Source: Ceratorhiza oryzae-sativae | Lineage: Eukaryota > Basidiomycota > Agaricomycetes > Cantharellales > Ceratobasidiaceae | Assembly: GCA_030998015.1 (NCBI GenBank) | Contig: JARWMV010000233.1 | Coordinates: 2,594,293-2,658,292, forward strand | Length of the DNA: 64,000 nucleotides | Reading direction: 5' to 3' | In this document: positions 1 to 12,037 of the stretch, in pieces | How positions within the stretch are numbered: position 1 is the stretch's first letter | Layout of the letters: each line of letters opens with the position of its first letter | Position numbers and translations under genes: made by a program | The notes under the pieces: model-generated | The model's input: only the letters and a program-made list of their open reading frames with translations | What the model was told of the DNA's origin: nothing | Database searches by the model: none

Positions 1-1
1 G

Positions 2-361
2 TACGATGGCAAGTTGACTCTTGAAGAAATCGTCAAGCGGGCGTTCAAGAACAAGGGCCTTGCCTTTTTGTCTGCCTGCGAAACTGCCACTGGGAATGAA
101 GCTCTTCCGAACGAAGCAGTTCATTTGGCGGCTGGAATGATGACGGCTGGATACTCGAGCGTGATAGCAACCCTGTGGCCGATACGGGATGCAGACGCAC
201 CCATAGTGTCAGCCGGCGTATACAAAGAGCTGACGAGAGACGGGACTATGGATCATACAAAAGCGGCGAGGGCACTTCACAAAGCGGTGGCATCATTGCG
301 GGAGAAGGTCGGGGAACACGCGTTCGAAAAATGGGCGCCCTTCATTCATCTAGGCGTATAG
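2..361 (+). CDS. CHAT-domain protein, C-terminal end (5' partial)
   Basis: The reading frame is open from the window edge to a TAG stop at 359-361 and gives about 119 residues. It contains the CHAT (caspase HetF associated with TPRs) core: a strand ending FLSACETATG, which carries the presumed catalytic cysteine, then AVHLAAGMMTAGYSSVIATLW and a final helix ending FIHLGV. In this family the cysteine pairs with a histidine further upstream, outside the window. Agaricomycete CHAT proteins usually carry long N-terminal TPR arrays and are thought to be caspase-like peptidases or signalling proteins; the N-terminal half is not visible, so TPRs are only expected. No intron is needed here. The family call is strong; the function is not known. 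Confidence 0.85.
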   Translation, partial: YDGKLTLEEIVKRAFKNKGLAFLSACETATGNEALPNEAVHLAAGMMTAGYSSVIATLWPIRDADAPIVSAGVYKELTRDGTMDHTKAARALHKAVASLREKVGEHAFEKWAPFIHLGV

Positions 362-1363
362 AGTCGCTGAGGAGGTTTGGGTATCGAACTGAGGGTACAT
401 GTAGGCGGTAATCTGTCCTAATGCAATGTGTTACGCAGGCGAAGAAATTTTTCGTTTGATTTGAGTGACGTAAGAAACTTACGGAGAGGGTACCAAAACT
501 CACGGGGCGACTCTGGTCGCCGACAAAAAATAGGCTTAAGTCCCAGGGTCATCGATTTTTGTGCGGAGGCGCCGTTGACATTTAATTTGCAGCGTCCTGG
601 GGAATGACCGCACCCTAACTCAGGGGCCTCGCGCTTCGCCCGCCTGGTGAGCCAGCGAATGGCCAGTGAGTGTGTGGCATGCCGTCAAATGGAACGGCAT
701 CGCTATGACATCTAGTGATAGCATAACACGTCTGCCGATCGATTCTCCGTGCTAAGTGGATTTATATTCTAGTGCTTGTGATCCAATGGGCTATATGCGC
801 TCACATGAAGCCAGGGGACAGCAGAGGTTAAAATCCATATCGAAGGGATAACAGTGATTATTCGAGGTCAAGCGTCACGATGGGAGTAATACTATGGTGT
901 TTTCGAGATCACACGGACAGAGCAATTGCGCGATCCAGGAGGTCGCTTCTAGTATCACTATGTTCGTGTATACGGCTGTAAAGTGGGCCAAAATCTTGGA
1001 CGATTATACGTTCATGGCAAATTGGACAGAAAAGTAAATCATACAGGGATGAAATCCGGATCGTTCTATGAAGGATTGTCTCTTGTTTTTGAAGCGTGCT
1101 CGGAACTGACGAGGCGCAGAAATCTATAAGAATCGACATGTGAAAAGTGATGAGATTATTGATATATTTATGGCTAGAATGTACCATATTGCGGGTGGTA
1201 TATCGATCGAGTCTCCAGGGCCCCTTGCCCCAGGGAATGAATCGAGTTTCGGGTTCGTGTTTGATGATACAATCAAGATCATTCTGGGGACAGTTTTTGG
1301 ATCGATGGTGGCTTGTCTGAGGGGTTCAGGCGAGGGCAGGGGCACAAACGGCGTGAAGGGCGA
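362..1363. other. Intergenic, no gene seen
   Basis: About 1 kb with many stops in all frames. The short ORFs of 80-90 codons on either strand near 909-1379 have no recognisable domain and no splice support. Confidence 0.6.
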
Positions 1364-1550
1364 CTCGGCCAATCCCTGAAAATCTAGTTTGCACGTGATA
1401 ATGCCCCGCTGTCTAAGTATGTTTCTGAGCGCTAACCAGATGCTGATAGCGCCGGTAGCCCGTGCTACTTCAGATCTAGCGAGTGCTCAAAAGCATACTT
1501 AGACCTGTGGAGCTAGTACATGCTAGCTAGATTTTGGGGGGTTGGCTGAG
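1364..1550. repeat. Palindromic MITE, family X, copy 1 (about 187 bp)
   Basis: Degenerate terminal inverted repeats start CTCGGCCAATCCC on the left and end GGGGTTGGCTGAG on the right. Inner inverted segments include GTCTAAGTATG near the left and CATACTTAGAC near the right. Two related copies with the same word order lie at 55213-55396 and 56891-57076. No coding capacity. I could not fix a target-site duplication for this copy. Confidence 0.65.
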
Positions 1551-1822
1551 GACTATGTATAGGCATATTTAACAATCATCAAGCATGATCATACGATTTT
1601 GCCGACCCCGCAAAGCAGATGCCAAGTGGTGGTCGAGTTGCACGATTGCTAGGAATGAGCTACGGCTACGGGCGTACGAGATGCTTGTTCATTGTACATA
1701 GGAGTGAACTCAAGGCTCGATATACGCAAGGCTCCATGCTTGACAGAGTGCGGCGGGACCACGTGACGGTGGCGATGCGTGTTTGTCATCGATGTGACCC
1801 AGGCGGTGTGTTCCGTGCGTCG

Positions 1823-4800
1823 ATGGCAGCGACAGAGAGCGAGTTTCCGCGCGGGCTACACGCACACGCGCTCAACACGGTGGCCGAGGACGGGCCTGCG
1901 ACGCCCTCCCACGGCGGCACGGTCACTGCCGGTGCGTTTGTGTCGACCGCTGCCACGCCCGCTGACGTCGTCCCAGGCCACGAGTACGACATGGCCATCC
2001 ACCCGACGGTCGAGGCGAACCCTGCTGCGGCCGAGCCCGCGACCCACCTGGAGGCTATCGCCAAGATCCCCGCGCACGCGCCCGCTGTGGACACACCGCC
2101 CCCACCCTCGGCCTCGCCGTCGAAGCTGGGTGTGCCGCGTGTGATCAACCCGGCGGCGATAGCGGCGCGGCGGCCGGTGTCGATGCCGCCGCAGTCGTCG
2201 AACTCGCCGGCGGTGGCGGTCGTGGGGGGCGAGCGGATGTCGGTGGACGAGAACCGCGAGCGCGAACGGGAAGCGCGGCGCGAGCGCGGGGAGCGGCAGG
2301 AGCGACGGGACAAGGGCGACAAGCCGAGCCGAGGGCGGGTGCTGGGCGACTATGTGCTGACCAAGACGCTGGGGGCGGGCAGCATGGGCAAGGTGAAGCT
2401 CGCGGTGCACACGCCGACGGGCCAAAAGGTGAGTTGGATCGGGGCGTGTGTGGCCCGGGCTGACGGTCTCGCAGCTCGCGATCAAGATTGTGCCGCGCGT
2501 GACGACCCAGTCGTCGAGCCAGCCGCTCACCGCGTCCCAGCTCGCCAAGGCACAGGCCAAGGACGCCAGCAAGGAGATCCGGCACATCCGCGAGGCCGCC
2601 CTCTCCATGCTGCTCTACCACCCCTACATCTGCGGCATGCGCGAGATCATCACACACCCCGGCCACTTCTACATGGTCTCCGAGTACGTCGACGGCGGCC
2701 AGATGCTCGACTACATCATCTCCCACGGTCGCCTCCGCGAGCGCGCCGCCCGCAAGTTTGCGCGCCAAATCGGCTCGGCGCTCGAGTACTGTCACAAGAA
2801 CAACGTCGTCCACCGAGACCTCAAAATCGAGAACATCCTCATCTCCCAGACCGGAAACATCAAGATCATCGACTTTGGCCTCTCCAACCTCTACAATCCC
2901 GAGGACCATCTCTCCACCTTCTGCGGCAGCCTCTACTTTGCCGCCCCCGAGCTCTTGAACGCAAAGGTCTATACCGGCCCTGAAGTCGATGTCTGGAGCT
3001 TTGGTGTCGTCCTTTACGTGCTCGTGTGCGGAAAAGTGCCGTTTGACGACCAGAGCATGCCCGCCTTGCACGCCAAGATCAAACGCGGTCTGTTCGATTC
3101 TCCCATGTGGCTTTCTCAGGGTCTGTCTCTCCTCTGCCATCCGTGTTCTACGGCTAACCCTCGGCCCGGACAGAATGCAAACACATACTGTCTCGCATGC
3201 TAGTCACAAATCCCCAGCAGCGCGCCACCCTGACCGAAGTCCTCAACCACCCATGGATGATTCGCTCATACGGCGGCCCACCCGATCCCCATCTCGTCCA
3301 GCGCGAGCCCCTCTCTGTCTCCGAGCTCGACCCGGCCGTCATTCGAGAAATGACCGGGTTCGAGTTTGGCACGACCGACCAGATTCATGCTCAACTTTTC
3401 CACATCCTCACATCTGATCGCTATCGCGCGGCAGCCGAGCGATGGAGGCGAACACGTGCCGGCGAGAGCGGGAGCAGCCTCGGTCTCGATGCTAATGCCA
3501 CTAGCACCACCCTCTCAATCCCTAGCACAAGCACCGCCACCACCGTCGAGCCCGCCACCCCAAGGTCCCGATCCAAGCGCTTCTCTGGCTTTGACTTTTA
3601 CCGCAAAAAGTTCCTCGCCTCGCCTCCTCCCCAGACCCCTACCCCGGCCCCTGCCCCAAGCCAAGACCTCTCGATCCCCGCCCCGGAACAACCCGATCCC
3701 ACGCGCGGTTTCCATCCGCTGATCTCGATCTATTATTTGGTCCGGGAGCGAATGGAACGTGAGAGGGTGTACGGACCTGGCCATTTCGCGAGTTCCCAAC
3801 TGAGCCTCGGCGAAGAGAGTTGGGCGCAGGGTACCGGGTCGGGTGCAGAGAGCAAGGAGGCAACGCCCAACAAGAGTCGTTACGCGCAGCCAGTTCCTCG
3901 GCTCGCCGCACCTCCCGCGCCTCACTATTCTGGAACATCATACGACGTGCCCGTGCCCGTCACACCCACCTCGGCTGCGTCTGGAACACCCAACACTGGA
4001 CCCATCCCACGCGCTCGTGCCAAGGATGGGGAAGGCGTTCCTGCGCCCTTGCCTAGTCCTGGTCTTCCTACGCCCTCTGCGGGCATGTCGATGCCCCGTG
4101 CTGCAACCCACAGGAGAAGCCATTCGCTTTCGCAGCGGCCAAGGACTTATGATGGTCCTGGTGGAGAACCCAAGACGGCTGGCCCGGCGGTCGCGACATT
4201 TAGCCAGGCCGAGCGGATTCGAGAGGAAGAGGAGCCCGTTTCGCCTCCTCCCACGGTCGTGAGTGGAGAAGTCCAAGGACCGAGGGCGGCTAGTTCGCTT
4301 GCCCGTCGGTTCGGTTCCCTGTTGGGCGGCGGAGGCAGCGCATCCAAGCGTGTTAGCTCGCTCATCGAGCGCGAAAAGGAATTGGAGCGGCAGAGGCAGC
4401 GAGAGACCGAGGATGCCAAGAGTGCCAAATCGGCCGACATTCCATCTTCGAACGCGCCCGTGGCCCCGAGCGCAAGTGGAGGTATCGGAAGCCATCGACG
4501 CGCAGCTACCGTAACCGAGTCTGGTGGAGCTGGCGTCAGCAAGAGACATGAAAGGCGTGGAAGTCTTGGCATGGCTCACTCTGGCGGTGGGGTAGGACGC
4601 GGAGAGGAACTCGCGCGGCCCAAGACCGCCGGCGATGGCTGGTCTAGTGCTGGAGCTGCTGTGGCTAAAGGAGACAAGGACGGAGGAAAGGACAAGACCG
4701 AGGGCGATGCCGAGAAGAAGGATGACTCTCATCCCGAGACGAACGGGACAGTGGACGTGAAGCCGGTATACCTCAAGGGCTTGTTCAGGTGCGTCGTCTT

Positions 4801-5583
4801 GTTCTTTTCCTTGAATTATAGCTCACACATCTGCGTTCAGCGTTGCCACTACCTCGACCAAGCCGGCCAATGCGATCAAGACCGATATCAAACGCGTATT
4901 GGATAGGATGCAGGTCCAGTACCGCGAGATCCGTGGTGGATTCGAATGTATCCACGCACCGAGCATCGATCTCACTTCGATCGCACCTGGACCAGGAGAG
5001 GAGAAGCGCACAATCCAACGCAAGGGCAGCCGCTTGAGTTTTGGCAAGAAAGGACAGCCAGTGGGCGCCGAGAGGAAGGAGCCCGTTGCCGAAAAGGACA
5101 AGGAGGAGGTCGCTGGAGAAAAGGAGAAGAAAGAGGGGGGCGAAAAGGACAAGGTCCCAACCAGCCGTTCGAGCCTTTCCTTTGCGGGAGTCAAGGGACA
5201 ACCCCCGAATAACGCTGGCGCTGATACTGGACGAACGACTCCAACGCCTGCTACGGCTACCCCAACCGCAACATCCCCGGGATCACCAAAGACCAAGTTT
5301 TTGCCGCCCATCCCACGGGACTTTGCGACGAGCAAAGGATCTGCGCCCGACGCTGTTGATGACTTGTTCGAGAATGGGACAACCAACGAATTATGTGTGA
5401 GGTTTGAGATTAGTATCGTCAAGGTGGGTAGTTTGATTGTATTCGAGTTGAATCATATCCTGAGGGGTCGTTTTGTAGGTTCCGCTGCTGCCTCTTCACG
5501 GTATTCAGTTCCGACGAGTGGGCGGGGATGGGTGGCAATACCAGATGTTGGCCCGGCGGGTGTTGACTGAGCTCAAGCTCTAA
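1823..5583 (+). CDS. kin1: Kin1/MARK-type serine/threonine protein kinase with KA1 domain
   Basis: Five exons: 1823-2428, 2475-3120, 3174-4788, 4841-5423, 5479-5583. All introns are GT-AG, 46-55 nt, and the joined frame gives 1184 residues. The kinase domain spans about residues 175-446: glycine loop LGAGSMGKV (about 184), VAIK-equivalent lysine in LAIKIV (206), HRDLKIEN (about 316), DFGLSN (about 335) and [11 protein letters not shown], the form typical of fungal Kin1/Kin2. A long low-complexity linker follows, then a KA1 membrane-binding domain over roughly the last 60 residues (from [11 protein letters not shown] to the stop). Kin1 kinases act in polarity, septation and secretion at the plasma membrane. 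The start is uncertain: this ATG begins MAATESEF, but the frame is open back to an ATG at 1619, and an ATG at 1775 has a better context. Confidence 0.92.
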
Positions 5584-6450
5584 TATCTCCCGCAAATCTG
5601 CTAGGATGCCAGCCGCGCTGGCTCCTTGTTGTTTTGGAAGCCTATGACGCCAACGCTTGGATGAAGGGGGTAATAAAACGCTTAATGTAGATTGCTTTTT
5701 TCTATTTTTTTTTTTTTGCTCATGGCTCTTGACTTTCCATAATCGTTCCCACGAGTTTTACGCACGTATAACATCCCACTCGGTTTCATGTGTCTAGTTA
5801 TTTCCTGGCTCGCGCATTGCTTTTTTTTCTATTTTCTTTTGTCCAATCTAACCGGGTGGTTATACCTCGACCAATCAATACGGCGGCTGGTTGTGCATGA
5901 TTGTTATTTCTCGGTGTGATTTTGGGCGAAGGGATGTGTTTAGGTTCCACGCAACCATCAAGGTACCAAGTCAGTACAGAAGGCGCCGCACAAGAGCGGC
6001 AGGAGTGCGAGCCAAGGGAACGAGCAGGCTGCTCCTGACTCTCAACCATGACTAGAGCGGAATGAAATGAACGTCGCTTACATGAAAGCGACAGGCGCTT
6101 ATACTAAGTTGTCTCTGTTTGGCTCATCAGTCCCACTGCATTGACTGTGTGAGGGGCACTGGCTAAAAGCCTGGAATGTTTCAATTGGTTGTAAGACCCA
6201 TAACCTCTGAAATAGCCATAATCCTCCCAGGGGAGATTGTAATTAGCTCCAGTCAACATTGGGTTTGGATCTGCAAGATATATCTCATATTGTTCAGATC
6301 TCTTGTATGTGATATATGTCTGGGATTTATATCAGAAATTTATATCTACCAAATTCTGTGCCTTAAAACCGAACATATACAAGCCTTCTTCTCATGGCTT
6401 GTTTATTGCCCAGTATTGTGGGTTGCACAATGTGTCACTTTGGCCACTCA
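5584..6450. other. Intergenic, kinase 3' flank
   Basis: Contains a T-rich tract (about 5697-5717), probably part of the kinase 3' untranslated region or terminator area. The minus-strand ORF at 5798-6049 has no recognisable domain. Nothing else seen. Confidence 0.5.
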
Positions 6451-6471
6451 CCACCACCACCACCACCACCA
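6451..6471. repeat. CCA trinucleotide microsatellite
   Basis: Seven uninterrupted CCA units. Confidence 0.9.
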
Positions 6472-6519
6472 GATCATTCCACCACATTCCTGATTTTACT
6501 TAATTACAACCTGCATACC

Positions 6520-6735
6520 ATGGCCTTGCCCAAGGCTGCTTGTAAACACCATGCAACTAGTTGCAAAGTCACTATGGCTGCTGGTGCTGGCAACAATGCA
6601 CCACCTGCTTGTCAAGCTGGTCTTCTACCAACTGTCAAGTGGCCACTGGCACAGCAAGCACACCTTGTTGATGCACTCAAAAAGGATGAGATACAGATTG
6701 TGATATTTGGTAAATGGACAGGCAAGGTGAGTTGA
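6520..6735 (+). other. Unrecognised short ORF, possible first exon
   Basis: An ATG in good context (ACCATGG) opens a 71-codon ORF starting MALPKAACKH and ending IVIFGKWTGK. A canonical GTGAGT donor follows the last lysine at 6727, so this could be the first exon of a broken or spliced gene. Downstream sequence to 7140 has another short ORF (6891-7142) but I cannot join them. The segment KWPLAQQAHLVDALKK faintly recalls the start of Myb/SANT-like domains carried by fungal transposons; this is only a hint. Confidence 0.2.
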
Positions 6736-7500
6736 TGCGACATTCAGATACATGTGTGCTGGAACAATCATGTATGTGTAATAAAATGAAAAAGAATATG
6801 TAAACAAAGAAAGCACCAACAATGTGAGGTTGTGAAAGACTCAATAAGTGAAGTAATAAAACATGACAAATCACTAGAATTTTCTAGTGATTGCTTAAGA
6901 GTAAAAATAGCAGCTTACCTTATGCACAACATGTAGTGCAGGCATGCTGTTACACTAGTCTGTTATTAATGCAACAAGACAATAGTAGTAACAATCTTGA
7001 TCAAACAATCAGACTTATACTGGCTAAGTCCCCTACTAAATGCTGGTTGCAGGAGTACCACAAAGCACTCAAATATATCTCACTCAAAGGGTCCCTGACA
7101 TATGGGTGTGCTGTGATACTGCACTACCTGGTGTATGTTTAACTTACACAGACTACTGACACTGCAATAGGCAAGCAGCTGACCCTTATATTAGGTCTCA
7201 AGATACTTATAATTGCACTTGCAAGTTATGCAAATGGCAAGGAGCTTAGAGCCAAGTATATCCAATTGAATGTAAGAAAGAGGATGTGTTGCAAGGCTCC
7301 AGCAGGAGCATATTTATATTCCACATACAAGGCTGTACCTCTAACATAAGTCATACCATGAACCAATGCCATCCCTCCCAGGCAAGTCATATACTGTGTG
7401 AGTCATATCTAAGAATTGATTGTGGCAATGCTTTAACTCACAGCAACAGAGTGAGTCATAGCCTCTTAAGCCAATAAGGATCTTAGATAGAGGTGCTGTG

Positions 7501-7665
7501 CCAGGCTCCTGCAGCCAGAACTTGCCAGAATTCTGGCTAAAATTCCAGCGAATTCCGGCGTGCCAGTTGCCAGTGCAGGTGCCAGAATAGCCTCAAGGGT
7601 GCCGGAGTCCTAGGCGGAGTCCTGCAGTACTGGCATACCTGCATACCTGCATACCTGAATACTGG
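7501..7665. repeat. GCCAGAATTC-rich hairpin cluster and 10-bp tandem repeat
   Basis: Dense with the words GCCAG and CTGGC, including the palindrome GCCAGAATTCTGGC. It ends in near-tandem copies of a 10-bp unit, ATACCTGC(AT/GA), at about 7635-7665. A similar cluster lies at 8759-8925. Confidence 0.5.
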
Positions 7666-8758
7666 CACATTGTCACCTGTACATGACCACCACGGATTGC
7701 ATATATTAAGCACTCATAAAATGCGCAAAATTCAGCGGATCAAATTGTACTTTACTTGATTACAAACGGTTAAGAAATGAGCAGTATCGGCGCAGAATCG
7801 TCTAAGAAAAATATTCAGGGGGATGCGCAGATGTTCAAGCTCGCTATCCTGAGCTCTAATTGGGGCGATATACATACCAATTGACTCGTCTCACTGAGAG
7901 GAATCGAATGCACATATTTTCATAATAAACGAACGCTTTTATCGAAAGTTATCAGGGATATAAAGGGGGAAACCCCTGAACAGCGCCACAAGCGCTAGTG
8001 AAACCAGCCGTGCAAACCTCGCTCCCTTGCGCGGAGTCGATGCGCATTATCATAAGGACTCTATATACCAAAAACCAGCCTGATTGAAGGTGTTTTAGCT
8101 GGTGAAACTGGGGGAACAGCGCCCCTGATGCTGAAAACCCCCTGAAATGCGCCATGGACACCCACACAGTGCTATTCTGGCTTTCTTAGTATCACAGACA
8201 GATTCAGGGATGCTTATTGCCCTATCTCAGGTACCTGAAACATCTGGAACAAGCTTATAACATAAATTTCCGACCATGTGCAGTGATTCTGCTGGGTTGA
8301 CAGTGAGGTTGCCTGCACACACCCCGGTTCATAGTTATCCAGTCAATGTATTTACTAGATATAATGTCAGTAGGGGTTTTTCAAGCTCAGGAGAAAGGCT
8401 AGCTGGTCGGATAAGCTTCAAACAGCTTTCTTTGTGGTGAAATAGCATGTGCGCATTTCCCAGAATATTTCCTGAGCATCAATTTGGAGCGAACTATGCG
8501 TTATCGAATTTTTTGCGCGGAGCAAATGACATATCTGTGATCTCCTGATTTTTGCGCATTTAATGAGCTACTTTGCGAGAGATTGTGGTGAGGTTTATGG
8601 CCCTGGAAATGTTGGCCACAAAGACCCGAACAAAAGAACTGCGTAAAATTTGCCAGAATGAATTTTGTATGAAACGTGCTCTATATCATTGGAATGCTCT
8701 CTCTTCTGCGCATCTAATGAGCTATTACACAACTTGATGTGGTGAGTTCTGACCATAG
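7666..8758. other. Gene-free stretch between the two GCCAG clusters
   Basis: No supported ORF, RNA gene or terminal repeat seen. The minus-strand ORFs at 7952-8167 and 8595-9305 are unrecognised and overlap repeats. Confidence 0.4.
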
Positions 8759-8925
8759 CCAGTTGCAGGAGTCCCAGGATTCTGGCATGCTCCTGCACCT
8801 GCCAGAATTCTGGCACGGACTCCGGCAACTGGCGAGCCAGTGCCAGTGCCAGTGCCAGAATGGCCAAAAAGCGCAGGAGTCCTGCTGCAGGTGCCAGAGT
8901 CCTGCAAAATTCTGGCACAGCTTCT
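8759..8925. repeat. GCCAG-rich inverted repeats
   Basis: GCCAGTTGCAGGAGTC at the left faces GACTCCGGCAACTGGC about 55 bp downstream (ending near 8831), forming a long hairpin with GCCAGAATTCTGGC in its loop side. A further inverted set follows to 8925. The segment shares words with the cluster at 7501-7665. Confidence 0.5.
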
Positions 8926-8934
8926 CTAATCCTG

Positions 8935-10062
8935 ACCATACTAGAACAACAGGTAACTGATTTAGGAAATGTGCTCCAGAAAACAACTGGAGCAGAAAGG
9001 CCAAGGGAAAGGACAGAAGAGACCAGGGGAAGAACCAGGATGGTCATGGGAAGCCCCTCACAATCCCCCTCAGCTTCCCCAGTATGAACACCCTTTCTGG
9101 GAAGAACCTTCCAGGCCAAGTCCACGATAAGACCCTGAGCAGAACCACCCTTTTGGAGGCCCACTCCAAAACCCACAGAACCCCTGTCCCAAGCAAACCA
9201 ACCTACCCTTGCTGCAAACCACACTCCTAAGGAGGCATGACTAGGGAGACCCAGCAAATTTAACAGAAAAAAGGGGAAAGAAGCAGAGAACTTCATATTC
9301 AGCATGGAACTTTTCTTTGCTGACTATGATGAATCAGCCTTTGATGACTGAAAAAAGATATCTGCTGTGTTAATGAACATGGAGGACAGGGAAGCAGCAA
9401 ACTGGGCACAACCTTACTGCTGGAAACTACTAGCAGGCAAATGCACTGGGATCCTTGCATCCTGGAAGGTTTTCAGCAGGGATTCCTGGATGCCTTTAAT
9501 GACCCAGTCATAAAGGAAAAGACCATCTGGAAGCTAAGGAAATTAATGCAAACACTACCCAATTCTTGATCCTGATCCAAGAGGTAGACTGGAACCAGGA
9601 AGCCCTCAAGGATCAATTCAGGGAAGTGTTAAAACCCAAAGTACTACAAGAGATCTTGAGGATTGAAGTACTGGCAAATGAGGCTGAAGGACCATCATAT
9701 ACCCTAGATCAACTAATTGACTTTGCCTGCAAAATGGATGACATGCAGTTTGCAAACCAGAAAATGAATGCAAGGACCAGCAACTCATCAAATTCAACCT
9801 GGGCACCAGTAAAATACAAACAAGGGGGGAACAAGCCTTCAGGGACCAGCAGCAAACAGGGGAATACCCAAACTAACAATGTGGTAAGAATAGCAAACAG
9901 TGAAAAAGACAGGTGAAGGAAAGAAGGGCTCTGTATCAAATGCAGTAAATCAGGGCATGTCCTGAAGGACTGCCAAGGCCAGTGGACCTATGACAAGACT
10001 AAGATACAAGGGAAGGCCAGCAGAGAAGTCAAAGAAGAAAGCAGCTCTGAGTCAGTAAACTA
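8935..10062 (+). pseudogene. Element A gag (frameshifted)
   Basis: Gag-like stretches occur in several frames: LEQQVTDLGNVLQ near 8941, MELFFADYDESAFDD near 9304 (stop inside), GFLDAFNDPVIKEKTIWKL around 9480-9535, then an open frame 9566-9913 with the helix-rich gag segment VLQEILRIEVLANEAEGPSY. An in-frame TGA at 9914 precedes a CCHC zinc knuckle, CIKCSKSGHVLKDC (about 9930-9972), and the frame ends at TAA near 10060. At least two frameshifts and two stops break it, so it cannot give a full Gag. Confidence 0.75.
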
Positions 10063-10161
10063 ATCAGTCCTACCACTTCCATGTTGGAGGACCCTGATAT
10101 AACCCCTACTGCAGATGTATATTACCTCAAGTAATCTAGTAATCAATCAATAATATACACT

Positions 10162-10795
10162 ATGGTAGAGGGAATCATGGAACCAGCAAAGACGCTGATT
10201 GACTCAGGATCTTCAACCAACTTCATCAATAAGGCCTATTCAAGGGAAAAGGGGATCCAGACCACCCCCCTGAAACACAAGAAATCAATCATGGCCATCA
10301 ACAGAAATGAAATCAAGGATGCCATAGAAGAAAGGGCAGAACTAAATATTGAAGTGGAAGGGAAGACACTGAAATGCTCCCTTTATGTGATGACCCTAGG
10401 CAACACAGACATAGTCCTGGGGAAAGAATGGCTTGAGGAAGCAGAACCTATCATAGATTGGAAAGACCTTACCATCTCATACCCAGATGAAATCAAGGCA
10501 AGGGAAGCAAGTGAAAGCCTACAAATCCCAGAAGAATTCAGGGATTTTGAAGACCTGTTCAGGGAAGACAGCTTCTGAGAACTTCCACCCCACCAAGGAA
10601 ACCTGGACTTCAAAATGGACCTGATTGAGGGAGCAGAGCTGCCAAAACCTGCAAAGAGGTACAGCATGCTGCCAGCAGAAACAAGAGCACTAAGGGAGTA
10701 CCTAGAGGAGGAACTAAGAAACAGGAAAATAAGGCCCAGCCAGTCAGTTGTAGCTGCACCCTGTTTCTATGTAAACAAAGCAGATGGAGGGCTTA
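10162..10795 (+). pseudogene. Element A pol, N-terminal part (protease and start of RT)
   Basis: ATG at 10162. Retropepsin active site TLIDSGSSTNF near residue 12 and the flap-side motif DIVLGKEWLEE near residue 90. An in-frame TGA at 10576 follows DLFREDSF; the frame then continues through the RT thumb-proximal segment (KRYSMLPAE, then LREYLEEELRNRKIRPSQS and the strand APCFYVNKADGGL), where element B's LTR begins. The next RT motifs (the catalytic D110-like region) are absent on both sides of the insertion. Confidence 0.8.
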
Positions 10796-11148
10796 TGTTG
10801 ACAACAACAAGTCAGGCGATGAGGAAAATAGAAAGAAAGAACTTGGATTTGACAAGAGGTCAAGTTCTTGAGGAGTCTTCCATGAACTTGACCCAGTTTA
10901 TATACATGATATGAGGTGCATCATAACAAACAAGTCCATACAGTGAGTCATGACCAATAAGAGATAGAAGCAGTAGAAGCGACTGCAGAACTGCAGAATT
11001 TCACATTGGAGTTGAAATACATCTTGGTTATTGGTCTGGAACATCCCGTGAATCACATGACACAGATATACCATAAAAGGCAAGAATGTTTTGAAGATGA
11101 TCTCGTAAAATGTAGTAAATCAAGAAAATATTATAGAGTGGATATATG
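10796..11148 (-). repeat. Element B 3' LTR, main part
   Basis: Starts TGTTGACAAC on the plus strand and runs 353 bp to the ATATG target of element C; the last 17 bp of the LTR resume at 17417-17433 and end ...TTCATAACA. Together they total 370 bp, matching the other LTR. Confidence 0.9.
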
Positions 11149-11670
11149 TGTCATGGCCTAGACCATGACGCGGATTTTATTATGATTTTTGTATATTTTA
11201 TAAAATCTCTCCTTTTCATATTTTTGGACAAGTCCTGTTTAATCGGATATATGCATAGAATTACTTACATGATCACGTGACCTTGTTGTTGTTTATGTTC
11301 TGTTTGTACCTTCTGGAATATTCCGTTACATGGCACCATTCTCACATTGTACGATAGTTGTCTCGCACCATACGTGTATTTGATATAGCTCATTGTATGA
11401 ATATATAAGGGAGAGTCTGAGAGCCTTAAGCCTCAGAACTCGACCTCCTGTCGTATCCCCTCTACTACCTGTGTGACTTACCAGTCCATAGTCCCTGCCC
11501 AGTCCTCTTAAGGACAAGTGCACTCACTACTCTACCTCCTTGCGTCTTATTGCACCTTCACTGCACGTCCCACCTTAGACGTTGTCAGTAAAGCCTCCAG
11601 CATTGCTGCCCATAGGCTTGTCATCACCACTTAGGTGTTTGACGCTACTGTTCAGGTTGTAGCTCTGACA
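11149..11670 (+). repeat. Element C 5' LTR
   Basis: 522 bp with TG...CA ends. It holds a TATATAA box (11402-11408). The inferred RNA start lies about 33 nt downstream, at 11435, because the 12 bases from there are complementary to the primer site. Confidence 0.95.
11402..11446 (+). promoter_or_regulatory. Element C promoter: TATA box and inferred RNA 5' end
   Basis: TATATAA at 11402-11408; AGAACTCGACCT at 11435-11446 is the proposed start of the RNA, chosen because it can pair with the primer site at 11673-11684. The spacing of about 33 nt suits RNA polymerase II initiation. Confidence 0.6.
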
Positions 11671-11672
11671 TT

Positions 11673-11684
11673 AGGTTGAGTTCT
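11673..11684 (+). other. Element C self-priming primer-binding site
   Basis: AGGTTGAGTTCT begins 2 nt after the LTR. It pairs with AGAACTCGACCT at 11435-11446 over 12 positions with one G-U pair. It does not start with TGG, as tRNA-primed sites do. This is the arrangement known for Tf1/sushi-type elements. Confidence 0.7.
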
Positions 11685-12037
11685 TCCTCATCACTCGGGA
11701 TTGAGACGTACCCCTGTACTAGCCTACTGTGAAATGGAGAAAGGCTCGGACCGCATAATAATCAAAAGCGGAAAGAGACTATCCAGTAACAGGTGTCTAC
11801 AAGGCAGACAGTACCTATCGCCCAACCCTAGGACTCTTGTCCATCACCGCACGTGTCGCAGACAGCAAACTACCCACTTGCAAAAAAGACGCTCTATATC
11901 ATGCCCGTCAAAGGCTTGTTGATTAGTTGTAGTCATTGTTCAACGCTAGGTAGCAGAGCAGCCACAGTGTTTGAGAGTGAAAATCCCGGCTTCAAGAGCA
12001 CCCACCATACTTGTCCATCCCACTCCCTTTTTTAGCT

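Noticed and set aside
1786..3140. Long minus-strand ORFs opposite the kinase
   Set aside because: GC-rich shadow frames of the kinase exons; no domain and no support.
7635..7665. CRISPR-like array from the ATACCTGC repeats
   Set aside because: Units are about 10 bp with no spacers, in a eukaryotic genome; a simple tandem repeat.
11326..11523. Minus-strand ORF repeated at 17067-17264
   Set aside because: It lies within both LTRs of element C, so its duplication only reflects the LTR repeat.
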